Positions 17,015 through 26,734 are shown, numbered from the stretch's first letter. The stretch is 64,000 bases of DNA from Paracoccaceae bacterium (GCA_016744015.1 JADGFD010000006.1:1-64000), one strand, 5' to 3'. Notes: generated by a model from the letters alone, not told the origin. Numbers and translations are program-made.

Positions 17015-18313
17015 CTAGTTTTGCGAGGAAGGCCCCGTGAGTAGTTCAGCGAGGGCGAGCCCCATCACTTTGGCCGAGTCAAGCATGTCGCCCACCTCGA
17101 TATATTCATCGGGTTGGTGTGCGAGATCCAGAATCCCCGGCCCATAGGCAATACAGTTCTTCATCCGCCCTATGCGGTCAATATGTTTTTGGTCATAGGT
17201 GCCAGGGGAAACCACATATTCGGGTTTTTTATCCATCACGGCCTCGATGGCGCTGGCTACGGTGGTGACGACGGGGGCGGTTTTATCGGTCATTGTAGGA
17301 ATGACAGAGTGGATGGGGGTAAAATCATAGCGGAAGTCTTTCCGCTCGGATTTGACCTTTTCCAGAACCCCGCGCAGTTCGGCCTCCACCTCCTCAATAT
17401 TTTCTTCCAGCAAAAACCGACGATCTACAATCATTTTGCAATGATCCGGCACCACGGGGCTTGGGAGGCCAGTAAAGCCCGCCTCTGGCTCGGCCTGCCC
17501 GCCGTGGATAGAATTGATATTCATCGTGCTTTGCTTGGCCCCCTCGGGGATCACCGGCATATCGGTGCGCTTGGCGGCAAGTGCCGGAAAAAGGCTGGCT
17601 TCCATTTCGGCCATAACGGCCCCCATATGGCGCACGGCGCAATCGCCAAGGAAAGGCATGGAGCCGTGGGCGATGTGGCCGTGGGTTTCGATCTCGGCCC
17701 AAAATACGCCGCGATGGCCTAGGCAGACGCGGTCTTTGTGCAGGGGTTCGGGGATGATAACATGCTGGACCTTTTCGGGATTAAAGAAGCCCTTTTCGGA
17801 AAGGTAAGCCACGCCGCCAAAGCCGCCGGTTTCCTCATCCGCCGTGCCGGAAATCTCGATGGCGCCGCTGAAATCGGGCCATGTTTCCAGAAAGGCTTCA
17901 ACCGCGACGATCGACGTTGCCAGCCCGCCCTTCATATCACAGGAACCACGGCCATAAATTTTGCCGTCAACCAGCTCTCCACCAAAGGGGTCGCGGGTCC
18001 AACCCTGCCCGATGGTCACCACATCAATGTGGCTGTTGAAGTGCACACATTCGCCAGCGCGCGCGCCCTCACGGCGGGCGACAATATTCCAGCGCGGGTA
18101 TTTCTCGCTGTCACCGGGGGTATCAAACGCCCGAATAAGCTCCGTTTGGAAGCCTCGTCTGCTGAGTCGCTTATCGAGGTATTCACAAATATCGCGATAA
18201 AACTCGCCGGGTGGGTTGAGCGTGGGAATGCGGATCAAGTCCTGCGTCAGGGCGATAAGCTCGCTCTGCTTGCTGTCCACCCGCTGCATAAATTCGCGTC
18301 GTTTTTCGTCCAA
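17015..18313 (-). CDS. M20 family ArgE/DapE-type deacylase
   Basis: This zinc-dependent amidohydrolase of up to 432 residues resembles acetylornithine deacetylase and succinyl-diaminopimelate desuccinylase. Metal and catalytic motifs are visible: FNSHIDVV, GRGSCDMKGG, the catalytic TADEETGGFG, and a C-terminal YGPGILDLAHQPDEYIEVG with the last His ligand. The start at 18313 is a TTG with a good AAGGGGTGG upstream; an ATG at 18289 would remove eight residues but lacks such a site. It is the first gene of the operon with the binding protein, permeases, ATPase and aldehyde dehydrogenase, and it lacks a signal peptide, so it should deacylate the imported compound in the cytoplasm. It is divergent from a PAS-LuxR regulator that may control it. 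Confidence 0.88.
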   Translation of the reverse strand: MDEKRREFMQRVDSKQSELIALTQDLIRIPTLNPPGEFYRDICEYLDKRLSRRGFQTELIRAFDTPGDSEKYPRWNIVARREGARAGECVHFNSHIDVVTIGQGWTRDPFGGELVDGKIYGRGSCDMKGGLATSIVAVEAFLETWPDFSGAIEISGTADEETGGFGGVAYLSEKGFFNPEKVQHVIIPEPLHKDRVCLGHRGVFWAEIETHGHIAHGSMPFLGDCAVRHMGAVMAEMEASLFPALAAKRTDMPVIPEGAKQSTMNINSIHGGQAEPEAGFTGLPSPVVPDHCKMIVDRRFLLEENIEEVEAELRGVLEKVKSERKDFRYDFTPIHSVIPTMTDKTAPVVTTVASAIEAVMDKKPEYVVSPGTYDQKHIDRIGRMKNCIAYGPGILDLAHQPDEYIEVGDMLDSAKVMGLALAELLTGPSSQN

Positions 18314-18383
18314 AATCCACCCCTTGCAATTCCGCCCAATGCTCTCTTAATCTGGCCGCGCTCTCAATACGGTAGGATTACGG

Positions 18384-18932
18384 ATGCCCCAAACTCTAGA
18401 TGAAATCGCCTTTGACCTCGCCCCCATCGGCGTGGTTTTAACCGAAAACCGCATCATCAAGTCTTGCAATCTAAGCTTCGCCCATATGTTTGGGTATGCG
18501 CGCGAGGACCTGATAGACCGGTCTTTTCGCATGCTTTATCCGAGCGCTACCGAGTTTGACGCCATCCGCGACGTAGGGCTAAAAGCACTCAACGCCACGG
18601 GCGAATATTCGGACGAGCGCATCATGCACCGCCGTGATGGCACGCCTTTTTGGGCACGGGTGCGGGTGGCCACACCTACGCCCAAAAGCCCGCTTTCCCG
18701 CGCCATTCTCAGCTTTGCCGATATCTCAGGGCAACGCCCGGAAGTTGAGCTAACCCCCCGTGAAAAACAGGTGGTTATGCGCCTTGCTCAGGGCCGGACC
18801 AGCAAGGAAATTGCGCGCGAACTCGGGCTTTCGCCGCGCACAATAGATGACTACCGCGCGCGCTTGCTCCGTAAATTTAACGTGCGTAACATAGCCGAGC
18901 TTTTGAGCCGAATAATGGGCGTGGGCGGATAG
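18384..18932 (+). CDS. PAS domain LuxR-type response regulator
   Basis: This 182-residue protein has an N-terminal PAS domain (about residues 8-115; AFDLAPIGVVLTENRIIKSC and GYAREDLIDRSFRMLYPSA are typical) followed by a LuxR/NarL helix-turn-helix (LTPREKQVVMRLAQGRTSKE, then GLSPRTIDDYRARLLRKFNV, to about residue 178). It has no receiver or kinase domain, so the PAS domain probably senses a ligand directly. It diverges by 70 bp from the M20 deacylase that heads the ABC operon, and it is the natural candidate for control of that operon. The helix-turn-helix resembles that of TodK/FixJ-like regulators in alphaproteobacteria. Confidence 0.85.
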   Translation: MPQTLDEIAFDLAPIGVVLTENRIIKSCNLSFAHMFGYAREDLIDRSFRMLYPSATEFDAIRDVGLKALNATGEYSDERIMHRRDGTPFWARVRVATPTPKSPLSRAILSFADISGQRPEVELTPREKQVVMRLAQGRTSKEIARELGLSPRTIDDYRARLLRKFNVRNIAELLSRIMGVGG

Positions 18933-19048
18933 CTGCCAAAGAGGCTGCCCTGACGCAATAATCTTGACAACCCAGCACATAAACGCCAACAATTCAGCAT
19001 TTATAACACGCTTTATTTGCATAATACTTATATGAAATGGACTAATTT

Positions 19049-20548
19049 ATGGCCAATCCTTCCGGCGCGAAGCTCGAAAAAATCCAAGAAATGCTCAATG
19101 AAAAAGTAAAGCCCAAGCCGCCGATTGCTGTGGATGGGAAATGGGGCAAGAAAACCAGCGCGGCGCTAAAACTGCTGCAAGCAAAAGGCAACATTCCAAC
19201 CACGGGCGAGGTGGATGCCGCCACGGGGCTGGTGCTGGCGCGGATTTTCAAAACCGGCAAAATTGAAAAAGAACCGGCGGTGCTTTTTATCACCCATGGT
19301 GGCAAAACGCTGGGCTATACCCAAAAAGAATATGATAAGGCCAAAAAGGACATCATCGGCAAATTAAAAAGCGGGCCTATGCTATCTATGCGGCAAGCCG
19401 CCGGTGCGGCAGAAGTAACTTGGAAACATTTTGACAAGCAAAACAGCGATCAATGGTTTGTGAGCTGGTGTATAGAAACCACCCGAGGCGTGGATTTGCC
19501 TCCGGAATCCATGATCAAAAACGCCCTCAAGGTCGTGGCGAAAATGGAGGGGTATTTAAGCTCTGGCAATATTGCGAAGTTTCATTCCGAGCAAAAATCT
19601 GCCGAAAAAACCTGCAATATTGCCATCGCAAAAATGGATGCCTATCGGCAAGACATGATTGATGGCGGTGGGAATTGGGTGACGGGGCTGGAATGGACCA
19701 AAACCGGATCATTTACCTTTTTGGGAGTTTTTGCGGCCCCTGTTGCAGCAGGGGCGCTTGGCACGGGGGCACTTGCTTCGGCTGTGGTTGGCGGGGCCGC
19801 TGTGGCGGCGACCAAATCAGCGGCAACCGAAATTGGCAAAGGCGCGGCGGGTAGCAAAGATTGGACAGCGGGCGGGGCCGTGGCCAACGTGCTGATTGAT
19901 ACCGGAGTCGGCGCGATTATTGGTGTTTTCAACAAAGGCGGCAGCGGCGGAAAACACATTTTTGAGGCCACACTGGCAAAGGTTGGCCCTAAACTTGCCG
20001 CCGAACAGGGCTTTAAAACCCTGAGCAAAGAAACAGCCAAGCGCTTTGCGGCTTATTTGATGACCGAAGGGGCAAAAAGCACCACCGAAGGGGCGATTAA
20101 AGACGCCGCCAAAGCGGCCAAGGGCGATAAAAAGATGACCATGGAAAAGTTCACCGGCAATCTGGCCACAAACTTTTTGAAAGGCGTGGCGCTGGGGCCT
20201 ATGGGATCGGTGATTGGGAAATATGGAACGGGGGTTATTCCGAAAAAGTTTAAGACCAAAATCTGGGATCAAGCACTGAAGGCGGTAAGCAAATCTTCGG
20301 GCGGCACTGTGCATATTGGCGAGATTGATAAAAAGGCCGTGGAGATGGCCGAAAAACTGGTGGGCGACGCCATGAAAACCGCTGTGGATAAAGCCGTGAG
20401 TGACGCGCTGAAGGGGGCGAAAGGGCCGATTGACGCGAAAAAACTGGAGAAGAACCTGGAAGAACAGCTATTTTCATCTAAGCAAATGAAGGTCTATGTT
20501 GCGATGGCCACCAAAGAAGCCGAGAAGGCTTTGAAGAAAAAGAAATAG
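19049..20548 (+). CDS. Large protein of unknown function with N-terminal peptidoglycan-binding-like domain
   Basis: I do not recognise the full protein (499 residues). Residues about 8-68 look like a PG_binding_1 domain: the pattern VDGKWGKKTSAALKLLQAKG followed by IPTTGEVDAATGLVLARI. Residues 80-215 are mixed and polar. Residues about 222-290 are rich in Gly and Ala with glycine-zipper-like runs (AAGALGTGALASAVVGGAAV, then VLIDTGVGAIIGVF), which could insert into a membrane. The C-terminal third is very Lys-rich and helical, ending EKALKKKK. There is no signal peptide. It has no operon partners: the upstream gene ends 116 bp before it and the TRAP genes follow after 64 bp. A cell-wall-targeted, membrane-active effector or colicin-like protein is one speculative reading; a cytoplasmic structural protein is another. 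Confidence 0.6.
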   Translation: MANPSGAKLEKIQEMLNEKVKPKPPIAVDGKWGKKTSAALKLLQAKGNIPTTGEVDAATGLVLARIFKTGKIEKEPAVLFITHGGKTLGYTQKEYDKAKKDIIGKLKSGPMLSMRQAAGAAEVTWKHFDKQNSDQWFVSWCIETTRGVDLPPESMIKNALKVVAKMEGYLSSGNIAKFHSEQKSAEKTCNIAIAKMDAYRQDMIDGGGNWVTGLEWTKTGSFTFLGVFAAPVAAGALGTGALASAVVGGAAVAATKSAATEIGKGAAGSKDWTAGGAVANVLIDTGVGAIIGVFNKGGSGGKHIFEATLAKVGPKLAAEQGFKTLSKETAKRFAAYLMTEGAKSTTEGAIKDAAKAAKGDKKMTMEKFTGNLATNFLKGVALGPMGSVIGKYGTGVIPKKFKTKIWDQALKAVSKSSGGTVHIGEIDKKAVEMAEKLVGDAMKTAVDKAVSDALKGAKGPIDAKKLEKNLEEQLFSSKQMKVYVAMATKEAEKALKKKK

Positions 20549-20612
20549 CGCTTTGTCCGCTCTCGATTCTAGGTTAACACTTATTCAGTTAACTGATTTC
20601 TGGGAGAAAACG

Positions 20613-21620
20613 ATGAAAATGAACCTGCTAAAAGGCACCACCGCCGCTATTTTGAGCCTTGCCATTGTGGGCGAGGCCGCCGCCACTGAATGGAATGTTT
20701 CACTTTGGGGTAAGCGGCGCGCCTTTACCGAGCATGTGGAGCGGCTAGCCGAGCTTTTGGCCGAGAAAACCAACGGGGAATTCACGCTGAATATCTCTTA
20801 TGGCGGGCTTTCCAAGAACAAAGAAAACCTCGACGGGATTTCGATTGGTGCCTTTGAAATGGCGCAATTCTGCGCGGGCTATCACGCCGATAAAAACCCA
20901 TCGGTGACCGTGCTTGAGCTGCCCTTCCTTGGGGTGCAGGATTTGGCGCAGGAAGTTGAAGTTTCTATGGCAGTGTACCAGTCAGACGCGGCGATTGCCG
21001 ACCTTGCGCGCTGGAATGCCACCCTGCTGATGCCTTCGCCGCTGCCGCAATATAACATTGCCGGTAAAGGCAACGCGCCACGCAGTTTGGAAGATTTCCA
21101 AGGCATGGCTGTGCGAGCGACTGGCGGCGTGGGCCGTGCGATGGCCGCTGTGGGCGCGGTGCCAACATCGGTAACCGCCACAGAAGTGCGCCAAGCGCTG
21201 GATAGCGGCGTGGTTTCTGCGGTGGCCTTTGCCCCGCACGCGCATATGTCTTACGGCACGATTGAGGGCGCGGAGTGGTGGACAACCAACCTGAACCCCG
21301 GCACAGTGAACTGCCCTGTTGTGGTGAATACCGATGCGCTGAATGCGCTGAGTGATAGCGAGCGGGAAGCCTTGCTTGGCTCTGTTGATGAGGCCTTGGA
21401 TTTTTATGTTGAGAATTACAACAACAAAACCATGGCCGCTTGGGGGCCTGCGCTTGAAGAGCGTGGCATTGCCAACGTGACCTACACCGATGAAGAGCTA
21501 GCGGCCTTCCGCGAGGCGGTAGCTGGGCCAGCGGCAGCGGCATGGATTGCTGAGAATGAAGCGCGTGGCTTGCCGGCGCAAGAGCTTTATGACCTCGTGA
21601 TCGATACGCTTAATAACTAA
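20613..21620 (+). CDS. TRAP transporter substrate-binding protein DctP
   Basis: This 335-residue periplasmic protein has a Sec signal peptide (MKMNLLKGTTAAILSLAIVG followed by EAAATE) and the DctP/7TMR-type fold. The family's ligand arginine region is seen in LEDFQGMAVRATGGVGRAMA, and the later WWTTNLNPGTVNCPVVVNTD is also characteristic. The ATG at 20613 is preferred because GGGAGAAAA precedes it. It is followed by a terminator-like hairpin and then by the small and large TRAP permease genes, a normal arrangement. It should bind an organic acid anion for sodium-coupled import; the ligand is not predictable here. Confidence 0.92.
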   Translation: MKMNLLKGTTAAILSLAIVGEAAATEWNVSLWGKRRAFTEHVERLAELLAEKTNGEFTLNISYGGLSKNKENLDGISIGAFEMAQFCAGYHADKNPSVTVLELPFLGVQDLAQEVEVSMAVYQSDAAIADLARWNATLLMPSPLPQYNIAGKGNAPRSLEDFQGMAVRATGGVGRAMAAVGAVPTSVTATEVRQALDSGVVSAVAFAPHAHMSYGTIEGAEWWTTNLNPGTVNCPVVVNTDALNALSDSEREALLGSVDEALDFYVENYNNKTMAAWGPALEERGIANVTYTDEELAAFREAVAGPAAAAWIAENEARGLPAQELYDLVIDTLNN

Positions 21621-21628
21621 GCGAACCA

Positions 21629-21661
21629 GCGCGCCGCCTTTACTGGCGGTGCGCTTTTTTT
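21629..21661 (+). terminator. Terminator/attenuator between dctP and dctQ
   Basis: The 10-bp stem GCGCGCCGCC/GGCGGTGCGC (one G-U pair) with a 6-nt loop TTTACT is followed by seven T. It resembles a rho-independent terminator inside the operon and would let the binding protein be made in excess over the permeases. Confidence 0.85.
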
Positions 21662-21672
21662 AAGGATTTATT

Positions 21673-22317
21673 ATGGCTGCGCCCTCCAATATTTTGGAAG
21701 ATAATACGCTGTTAAGCCGCTTAGATCGCGCGCTTTTCTGGATTGAAACAAAGCTGGCGCTGCTCGGCGGCATTGCGGTTTTCTCCTTGATGATCCTTGC
21801 TGTGGTCTCGGTGGGTGGGCGCAACTTTGCCAATGCGCCCCTGCCCGGCTATGTGGATTGGATCGAGCAAGCCATGCCCCTCATTGCTTTTGTCGCCGTG
21901 AGCTACACCCAGCGTTTGGGTGGGCATATCCGGATGGATATTTTAATTGGCCGCCTTAGAGGCCGCCCGCTTTGGCTGGTTGAGATGATCTCAACACTTG
22001 TAATGCTGGCCTTGATGCTGCTGCTCGTCTGGGGCACGTATGCGCACTTTTTGCGGGCATTTGATTTTGGCGCACCGCTTTGGAGCCGCGATTCCAGTAT
22101 GGATATTGGTATTCCGCTCTGGCCGAGCAAACTGATTGTGCCTATCGGGTTTTCTGTGCTGTCTCTGCGGCTAATGCTGCAGACATGGGGCTTTGGCCGT
22201 GCCTTTGCCACGGGGGCCGCGCGGCCTGTGGCTGTGCCGCTCTATGAAGACGCCGCCACCGCTGCGGCTAACGAGGCCGCCACGGTTTCGGGCTTTAACG
22301 ACAAGGACGCCAGCTAA
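21673..22317 (+). CDS. TRAP transporter small permease DctQ
   Basis: This 214-residue inner-membrane protein has four membrane segments (about residues 28-50, 66-84, 104-126 and 152-172) and the family patterns VSVGGRNFANAPLPGYVDWI and GGHIRMDILIGRL. The C-terminal 45 residues are an alanine-rich tail. It starts 52 bp after the binding-protein gene, behind the attenuator hairpin, and its stop overlaps the DctM start by 1 bp (TAATG). It pairs with the large permease and the binding protein. Confidence 0.92.
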   Translation: MAAPSNILEDNTLLSRLDRALFWIETKLALLGGIAVFSLMILAVVSVGGRNFANAPLPGYVDWIEQAMPLIAFVAVSYTQRLGGHIRMDILIGRLRGRPLWLVEMISTLVMLALMLLLVWGTYAHFLRAFDFGAPLWSRDSSMDIGIPLWPSKLIVPIGFSVLSLRLMLQTWGFGRAFATGAARPVAVPLYEDAATAAANEAATVSGFNDKDAS

Positions 22318-23720
22318 TGGAACCCATTGATATTGGCCTGATTGTTTCAGGCATTATGCTGGTTTTTGTGGTGCTAGGTGTGCGGGTGGCCTTTGCTGCG
22401 GCGCTGGCGGGCATGGTCGGGCTGATCTGGATTTTTTGGGCGAAAAAGGGCTATGACCCCGCTCAATTTGAATGGGCGCTCACCGTGGCGGTAAAAACCG
22501 CTGGGCAAGTGCCGCATTCCAAGGTCTCGTCGCAGGCGCTATCGCTCATTCCTACATTTATTCTCATCGGCTTTCTGGCCTACTATGCAGGCCTCACCAA
22601 GGCGCTGTTTACCGCAGCCAAACGCTGGATAGGCTGGTTGCCGGGCGGCCTTGCGGTGTCTACCGTTTTTGCCACCGCTGGCTTTGCGGCGGTGTCCGGC
22701 GCGTCCGTTGCTACCTCTGCCGTTTTCGCCCGTATCGCCATCCCCGAAATGCTGGCCGAGGGCTATGACAAGCGCTTTGCAGCCGGCGTGGTGGCCGCCG
22801 CTGGCACGCTGGCCTCGCTCATTCCGCCCTCAGCTATCCTTGTAATTTACGCCATTATTGTCGAGCAAGACGTGGGCCGCTTGCTGCTGGCGGGCTTCCT
22901 GCCCGGTGCGTTTTCCGCCGTCATATATGGCGGCCTTGTTGTCGGCCTCGCGATGGTCTGGAAGGGGCTCGGCCCGCCCGTGGGTGGCTTCACATGGCGC
23001 GAGCGCTTTGAGAGTCTGCCCCCTGCCCTTCCCATCCTATTCGTCGTCGCCATCATCATCCTGTTTATCTACAACCCCTTTGGCGGAGACGCATGGGGCA
23101 CGCCTACAGAAGGCGGCGCACTGGGCGCGTTTGTGGTGTTCCTGATGGCGCTCTATCGCGGTATGCGCTGGAAGCAGTTGCGCGAGGCGCTTTTGGAAAC
23201 CGCCAAGCTTTCGGTGATGATTTTCACCATCATCTGGGGCGTGCTGATTTACGTGCGGTTCCTTGGCTTTGCCGACCTCCCCGGCGCGTTTTCTGACTGG
23301 ATTGTGAGCCTTGAGCAATCTCCGATGCTGACGCTCATTTACATCCTGCTGGCCTATGCGGTGCTGGGCATGTTTATGGATGCCATCGGGATGCTACTGC
23401 TAACACTCCCCGTGGTTTACCCCGCCATTGTGGCGCTAAACGGTGGCGAGGCCGTGCTGGCGGCGGATAGCGCCTTTGGCATGTCTGGCGCGGCGGTGGG
23501 CATTTGGTTTGGCATTATCGTGGTGAAAATGGCGGAGCTATGCTTGATAACCCCGCCCATAGGGCTGAATTGCTTCGTGGTGGCGGGCGTGCATTCCGAG
23601 ATTTCGGTGCAAGATGTGTTCCGTGGAGCTTCACCGTTTTTCATCGCTGATGCGCTGACCATTGCGGGGCTTATTGCCTTCCCGAGCATTGTGCTGTTCT
23701 TGCCGAATCTGCTGCTCTAG
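22317..23720 (+). CDS. TRAP transporter large permease DctM
   Basis: This 467-residue inner-membrane protein has about a dozen membrane segments and carries DctM hallmarks: [20 protein letters not shown] near residues 118-137, [20 protein letters not shown] near 165-184, and [16 protein letters not shown] near the end. It is the sodium-coupled translocation subunit for the DctP ligand. Its TAG stop overlaps the convergent queA stop: both use the palindromic tetranucleotide CTAG at 23717-23720. Confidence 0.93.
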   Translation: MEPIDIGLIVSGIMLVFVVLGVRVAFAAALAGMVGLIWIFWAKKGYDPAQFEWALTVAVKTAGQVPHSKVSSQALSLIPTFILIGFLAYYAGLTKALFTAAKRWIGWLPGGLAVSTVFATAGFAAVSGASVATSAVFARIAIPEMLAEGYDKRFAAGVVAAAGTLASLIPPSAILVIYAIIVEQDVGRLLLAGFLPGAFSAVIYGGLVVGLAMVWKGLGPPVGGFTWRERFESLPPALPILFVVAIIILFIYNPFGGDAWGTPTEGGALGAFVVFLMALYRGMRWKQLREALLETAKLSVMIFTIIWGVLIYVRFLGFADLPGAFSDWIVSLEQSPMLTLIYILLAYAVLGMFMDAIGMLLLTLPVVYPAIVALNGGEAVLAADSAFGMSGAAVGIWFGIIVVKMAELCLITPPIGLNCFVVAGVHSEISVQDVFRGASPFFIADALTIAGLIAFPSIVLFLPNLLL

Positions 23721-24766
23721 GGGATGAGCAAGGAGCTATCACCATAGGAAAAGAAGCGGTATTTTTCGGATAAGGCATGGGCGTAGATATTCTGCGCCTG
23801 TTCCATCCCGACCAATGCCGCCACCAGCATCAGCAGGGTTGATTTTGGCAGGTGAAAATTTGTCATCAAGGCGGAGGTGACCTTAAAATCAAACCCCGGC
23901 GTGATGAAAATATCAGTATCGCCTGACCACGCGGCGATTTCGCCGCTGGCTTGGGCCGCAGTTTCGATAATCCGCAAAGCCGTGGTGCCAACAGGAATAA
24001 CCCGCCCGCCCTGCTTAAGCGTTTCAGCAATATCGGCGGCGGCCTGCTCTGAAACTGCGCCCCACTCACTGTGCATTTTATGCTCTGCGATCACTTCGGT
24101 TTTAACCGGAAGGAACGTCCCTGCCCCTACGTGTAGCGTCACTTCGGTGCTTTTTACACCAGCGCCCGCCAACGTTTGCAAGAGCGCTGCGTCAAAATGC
24201 AAGGAGGCCGTTGGGGCGGCCACAGCGCCGGTTTCTTTGGCAAAAACCGTTTGGTAATCATCCATATCCTGCGCATCGGCGGGGCGTTTGGAGGCAATAT
24301 AGGGCGGCAATGGCATTTGCCCGAGCCGCCGAAAGCTTTCGTCCAACGCCTCGCCCGTGGCTGAGAACTTCAGCTCAACTTGGCCGTCAGATTTATCCAG
24401 AACTTCGGCATAAATATCACCAAATACAACTTCGTCCCCAACGGCCAGCCGCTTCAATGGCTTGGCAAGGGCGCGCCATGTATCGCCACTGATCCGCTCG
24501 ATCATCGTGGCCTCGATTTGCGAAACACCCGAGCCGTGGGTGGTGTTGCGGGTGCGCGTGCCTGAAAGCCGCGAGGGGATGACTTTGGTGTTGTTAAACA
24601 CCAGCAGGTCCCCTTCGCGCAGCCAATCCCTCAGGTCAGCCACCGTCGAATCATGTAGCGCGCCTTGATCTGACACCAGCATCCTTGATGCTGAGCGCGG
24701 CACGGCAGGCCGCAAAGCTATCAGTTCTTCGGGCAGATCAAAGTCAAAGTCGCTCAGGTTTAGCAT
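23717..24766 (-). CDS. queA: tRNA preQ1(34) S-adenosylmethionine ribosyltransferase-isomerase QueA
   Basis: This 349-residue cytoplasmic enzyme transfers and isomerises the ribosyl part of S-adenosylmethionine to preQ1 in tRNA, forming epoxyqueuosine. Family motifs include [20 protein letters not shown] at the N-terminus, [29 protein letters not shown], and [18 protein letters not shown]. The start at 24766 gives the canonical [17 protein letters not shown]; a longer in-frame extension to 25051 would run into the region of the divergent peptidase gene and has no family support. It converges exactly with dctM at a shared CTAG. Confidence 0.96.
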   Translation of the reverse strand: MLNLSDFDFDLPEELIALRPAVPRSASRMLVSDQGALHDSTVADLRDWLREGDLLVFNNTKVIPSRLSGTRTRNTTHGSGVSQIEATMIERISGDTWRALAKPLKRLAVGDEVVFGDIYAEVLDKSDGQVELKFSATGEALDESFRRLGQMPLPPYIASKRPADAQDMDDYQTVFAKETGAVAAPTASLHFDAALLQTLAGAGVKSTEVTLHVGAGTFLPVKTEVIAEHKMHSEWGAVSEQAAADIAETLKQGGRVIPVGTTALRIIETAAQASGEIAAWSGDTDIFITPGFDFKVTSALMTNFHLPKSTLLMLVAALVGMEQAQNIYAHALSEKYRFFSYGDSSLLIP

Positions 24767-24949
24767 GGTAAGGTCCAGAAGTTGTTTCGCGCCATGCCTT
24801 AGCGCCATTAGGCGGAAAGCGTAAGGGGCAAGTGGCGATTCCTTGCCCGAAATCAAATTCTTCGTATTGGCGGGCGTTAACAGGTTGCCGCGCGGGTCAA
24901 TTCCTCCTATTTGTAGCGCAACGATTTTTCCGCCATTTAAGGCCTTCTT

Positions 24950-26266
24950 ATGCGCAACCCCAACGCCGAAAATGAATCCACGCCCGAAACCGGGCTGGCG
25001 CATTTTCTGCCCACACAGATCATCAGTTTTTCTGATAGCCACGGCGTGCACAGCTTTACGCTTTCACCGCTTAAACGGCTGGCAATGGTGCTGGGCGGCG
25101 TGACCCTTGCCATTTGGGGCGTGATTGCCACTATGACGGTGGTGCTCAACAGCTCGGCGGATAACCAGATGCGCCTGCGCTCGGCGGCCCTCACGCTGGC
25201 CTATGAAAGCCGCCTTGAAGAGCTGCGCGAAGAGCGGGACTTGCTGGTTTCGCAACTGGAAAAAACCACCGGGCGGATGCAGATTGCGCAAACCCAGCTT
25301 ATGGCGCAGCAAGAGAGCATTTTGCAAATAGGGGCCGAGCGCCAAGAGATGGACGCCGAGATTGGGGCGATACAGCACCAGCTTGAATCTGCCCTCGTGG
25401 ACCGTGACGCCGCCGCCCAAGAGGCCAGCCTGCTCAACACCCAGCTTGCCTCATTGCAAGACCTGATGACGCAGCGCTTGGGTGGCCAGCAAGACGAAGT
25501 GGCTGTAGTCACCTCGATCACGGCCGCTTTGGCCGATGCGGTGCAGGCCCGTGATATGGAGCAGGAAAAGGTGGAAAGCCTGCGGGCAGAGCTAGATAAC
25601 CTTGAGCTTCAGCGCAACCTCAACGCCCAGCGGCAAGACCGGATGCTAAGCCAGCTCGAAGACGCGCTCACCGTTTCCATGGTGCCGCTTTCCCGTATGT
25701 TTGATGCCGCGGGCCTGGATGTAGACAGCTTGCTGGCCAATGTGCGGCAGAATTATTCTGGCACCGGTGGGCTGAGCGACGAGCAAGCCGATGCCCAGCC
25801 CGCATTTGACAGCCGCGTTCAAGGCATAATGATGCAGCTAGACGAACTGGCCTCGCTGAATGCTGCCGCGGCCCGCATTCCGCTGGTTATTCCGGTGCGC
25901 TCGGGCTATCGGCTCAGCAGCCCCTTTGGCCCCCGCGGCGGGCGGCTGCATAAAGGCTTGGATTTTGCTTCGAGCCTCAACACGCCCATTTATGCGTCCG
26001 CTGATGGCGTTGTTAAATTCTCCGGCACACAAAGCGGCTATGGCAATGTGGTGGTCCTTGACCATGGGGGCGGATATGAGACATATTACGCCCATCTCAA
26101 CCGGCGGCTTGTGACTGTCGGAGAAACAATATCTCGCGGCGACCGAATTGCGCTGATGGGAAATACCGGTCGCTCGACCGGCGTACATCTTCACTATGAA
26201 ATCCGCAAGGATGGCGTTGCAGTTAACCCAATGACTTACATAAAGGCAGGACGAAATGTTTACTAA
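24950..26266 (+). CDS. LytM-type M23 family metallopeptidase, membrane-anchored
   Basis: This 438-residue protein has an N-terminal membrane segment (about residues 45-66), a long periplasmic coiled coil (about 80-235, many Glu/Gln/Leu heptads), and a C-terminal LytM peptidase domain (about 305-435). Zinc ligand motifs HKGLDF and HLHYEI are present, so it is likely an active D,D-endopeptidase on peptidoglycan cross-links. It has no cleavable signal. It overlaps the bactofilin gene by 11 bp; M23-bactofilin pairs are a conserved morphogenesis unit in alphaproteobacteria and their relatives, in which bactofilin filaments localise the peptidase. Confidence 0.92.
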   Translation: MRNPNAENESTPETGLAHFLPTQIISFSDSHGVHSFTLSPLKRLAMVLGGVTLAIWGVIATMTVVLNSSADNQMRLRSAALTLAYESRLEELREERDLLVSQLEKTTGRMQIAQTQLMAQQESILQIGAERQEMDAEIGAIQHQLESALVDRDAAAQEASLLNTQLASLQDLMTQRLGGQQDEVAVVTSITAALADAVQARDMEQEKVESLRAELDNLELQRNLNAQRQDRMLSQLEDALTVSMVPLSRMFDAAGLDVDSLLANVRQNYSGTGGLSDEQADAQPAFDSRVQGIMMQLDELASLNAAAARIPLVIPVRSGYRLSSPFGPRGGRLHKGLDFASSLNTPIYASADGVVKFSGTQSGYGNVVVLDHGGGYETYYAHLNRRLVTVGETISRGDRIALMGNTGRSTGVHLHYEIRKDGVAVNPMTYIKAGRNVY

Positions 26267-26717
26267 GAAGAACGAAGATACAGGCGCTGACTCAACTAGC
26301 GCGACAAAACCATCAACAACTGCTGCGGCAAAGCCGGCAAGCGCCTCTTCGGCGCCCGCAACAGCCGCCAAGCCAAAGCCGGCGCCTTCCGTGCTATCCT
26401 CTGACCTAACAATCACTGGCAATGTGGTCACTTCCGGTGACGTTCTGATCGAAGGCACCGTTGAGGGCGATATCCGCGCGCATCTGCTCACCGTTGGCGA
26501 GGGTGCAACAGTCAAAGGTGAATGTGTGGCGGATGACGTGGTGGTCAATGGCCGTGTTGTTGGCTGCGTGCGCGGGCTTAAGGTGCGCCTTACCGCTTCG
26601 GCGCGGGTTGAGGGTGATATCATTCACAAAACCATCGCCATTGAAAGCGGCGCGCATTTCGAAGGCTCCGTTAAGCGTGAAGATGACCCGCTGGTGAGTA
26701 AGAAAAAAACCAGCTAA
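26256..26717 (+). CDS. Bactofilin (polymer-forming cytoskeletal protein)
   Basis: This 153-residue protein has an Ala/Pro/Ser-rich disordered N-terminus (about residues 1-48), then a bactofilin beta-helix (about 50-140) with the repeating pattern ITGNVVTSGDVLIEGTVEGD, VKGECVADDVVVNGRVVG, and ARVEGDIIHKTIAIESGAHF. The C-terminus is short and Lys-rich. The start overlaps the M23 peptidase by 11 bp, so translation is coupled. It polymerises without nucleotide and is expected to position the peptidase at the inner membrane for cell shape. A rho-independent terminator follows at 26735. Confidence 0.94.
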   Translation: MFTKKNEDTGADSTSATKPSTTAAAKPASASSAPATAAKPKPAPSVLSSDLTITGNVVTSGDVLIEGTVEGDIRAHLLTVGEGATVKGECVADDVVVNGRVVGCVRGLKVRLTASARVEGDIIHKTIAIESGAHFEGSVKREDDPLVSKKKTS

Positions 26718-26734
26718 GCCGTTGAAAAAAATAG

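Noticed and set aside
18964-19030. A TTGACA-containing promoter for the 499-residue gene.
   Set aside because: TTGACA is present at 18964 but no convincing -10 box lies 16-18 bp downstream; the CATAAT near 19020 is too far away.
19049-21620. A toxin-immunity pair formed by the 499-residue protein and the next gene.
   Set aside because: The next gene is a clear TRAP binding protein with its own operon; no small immunity-like gene is present.
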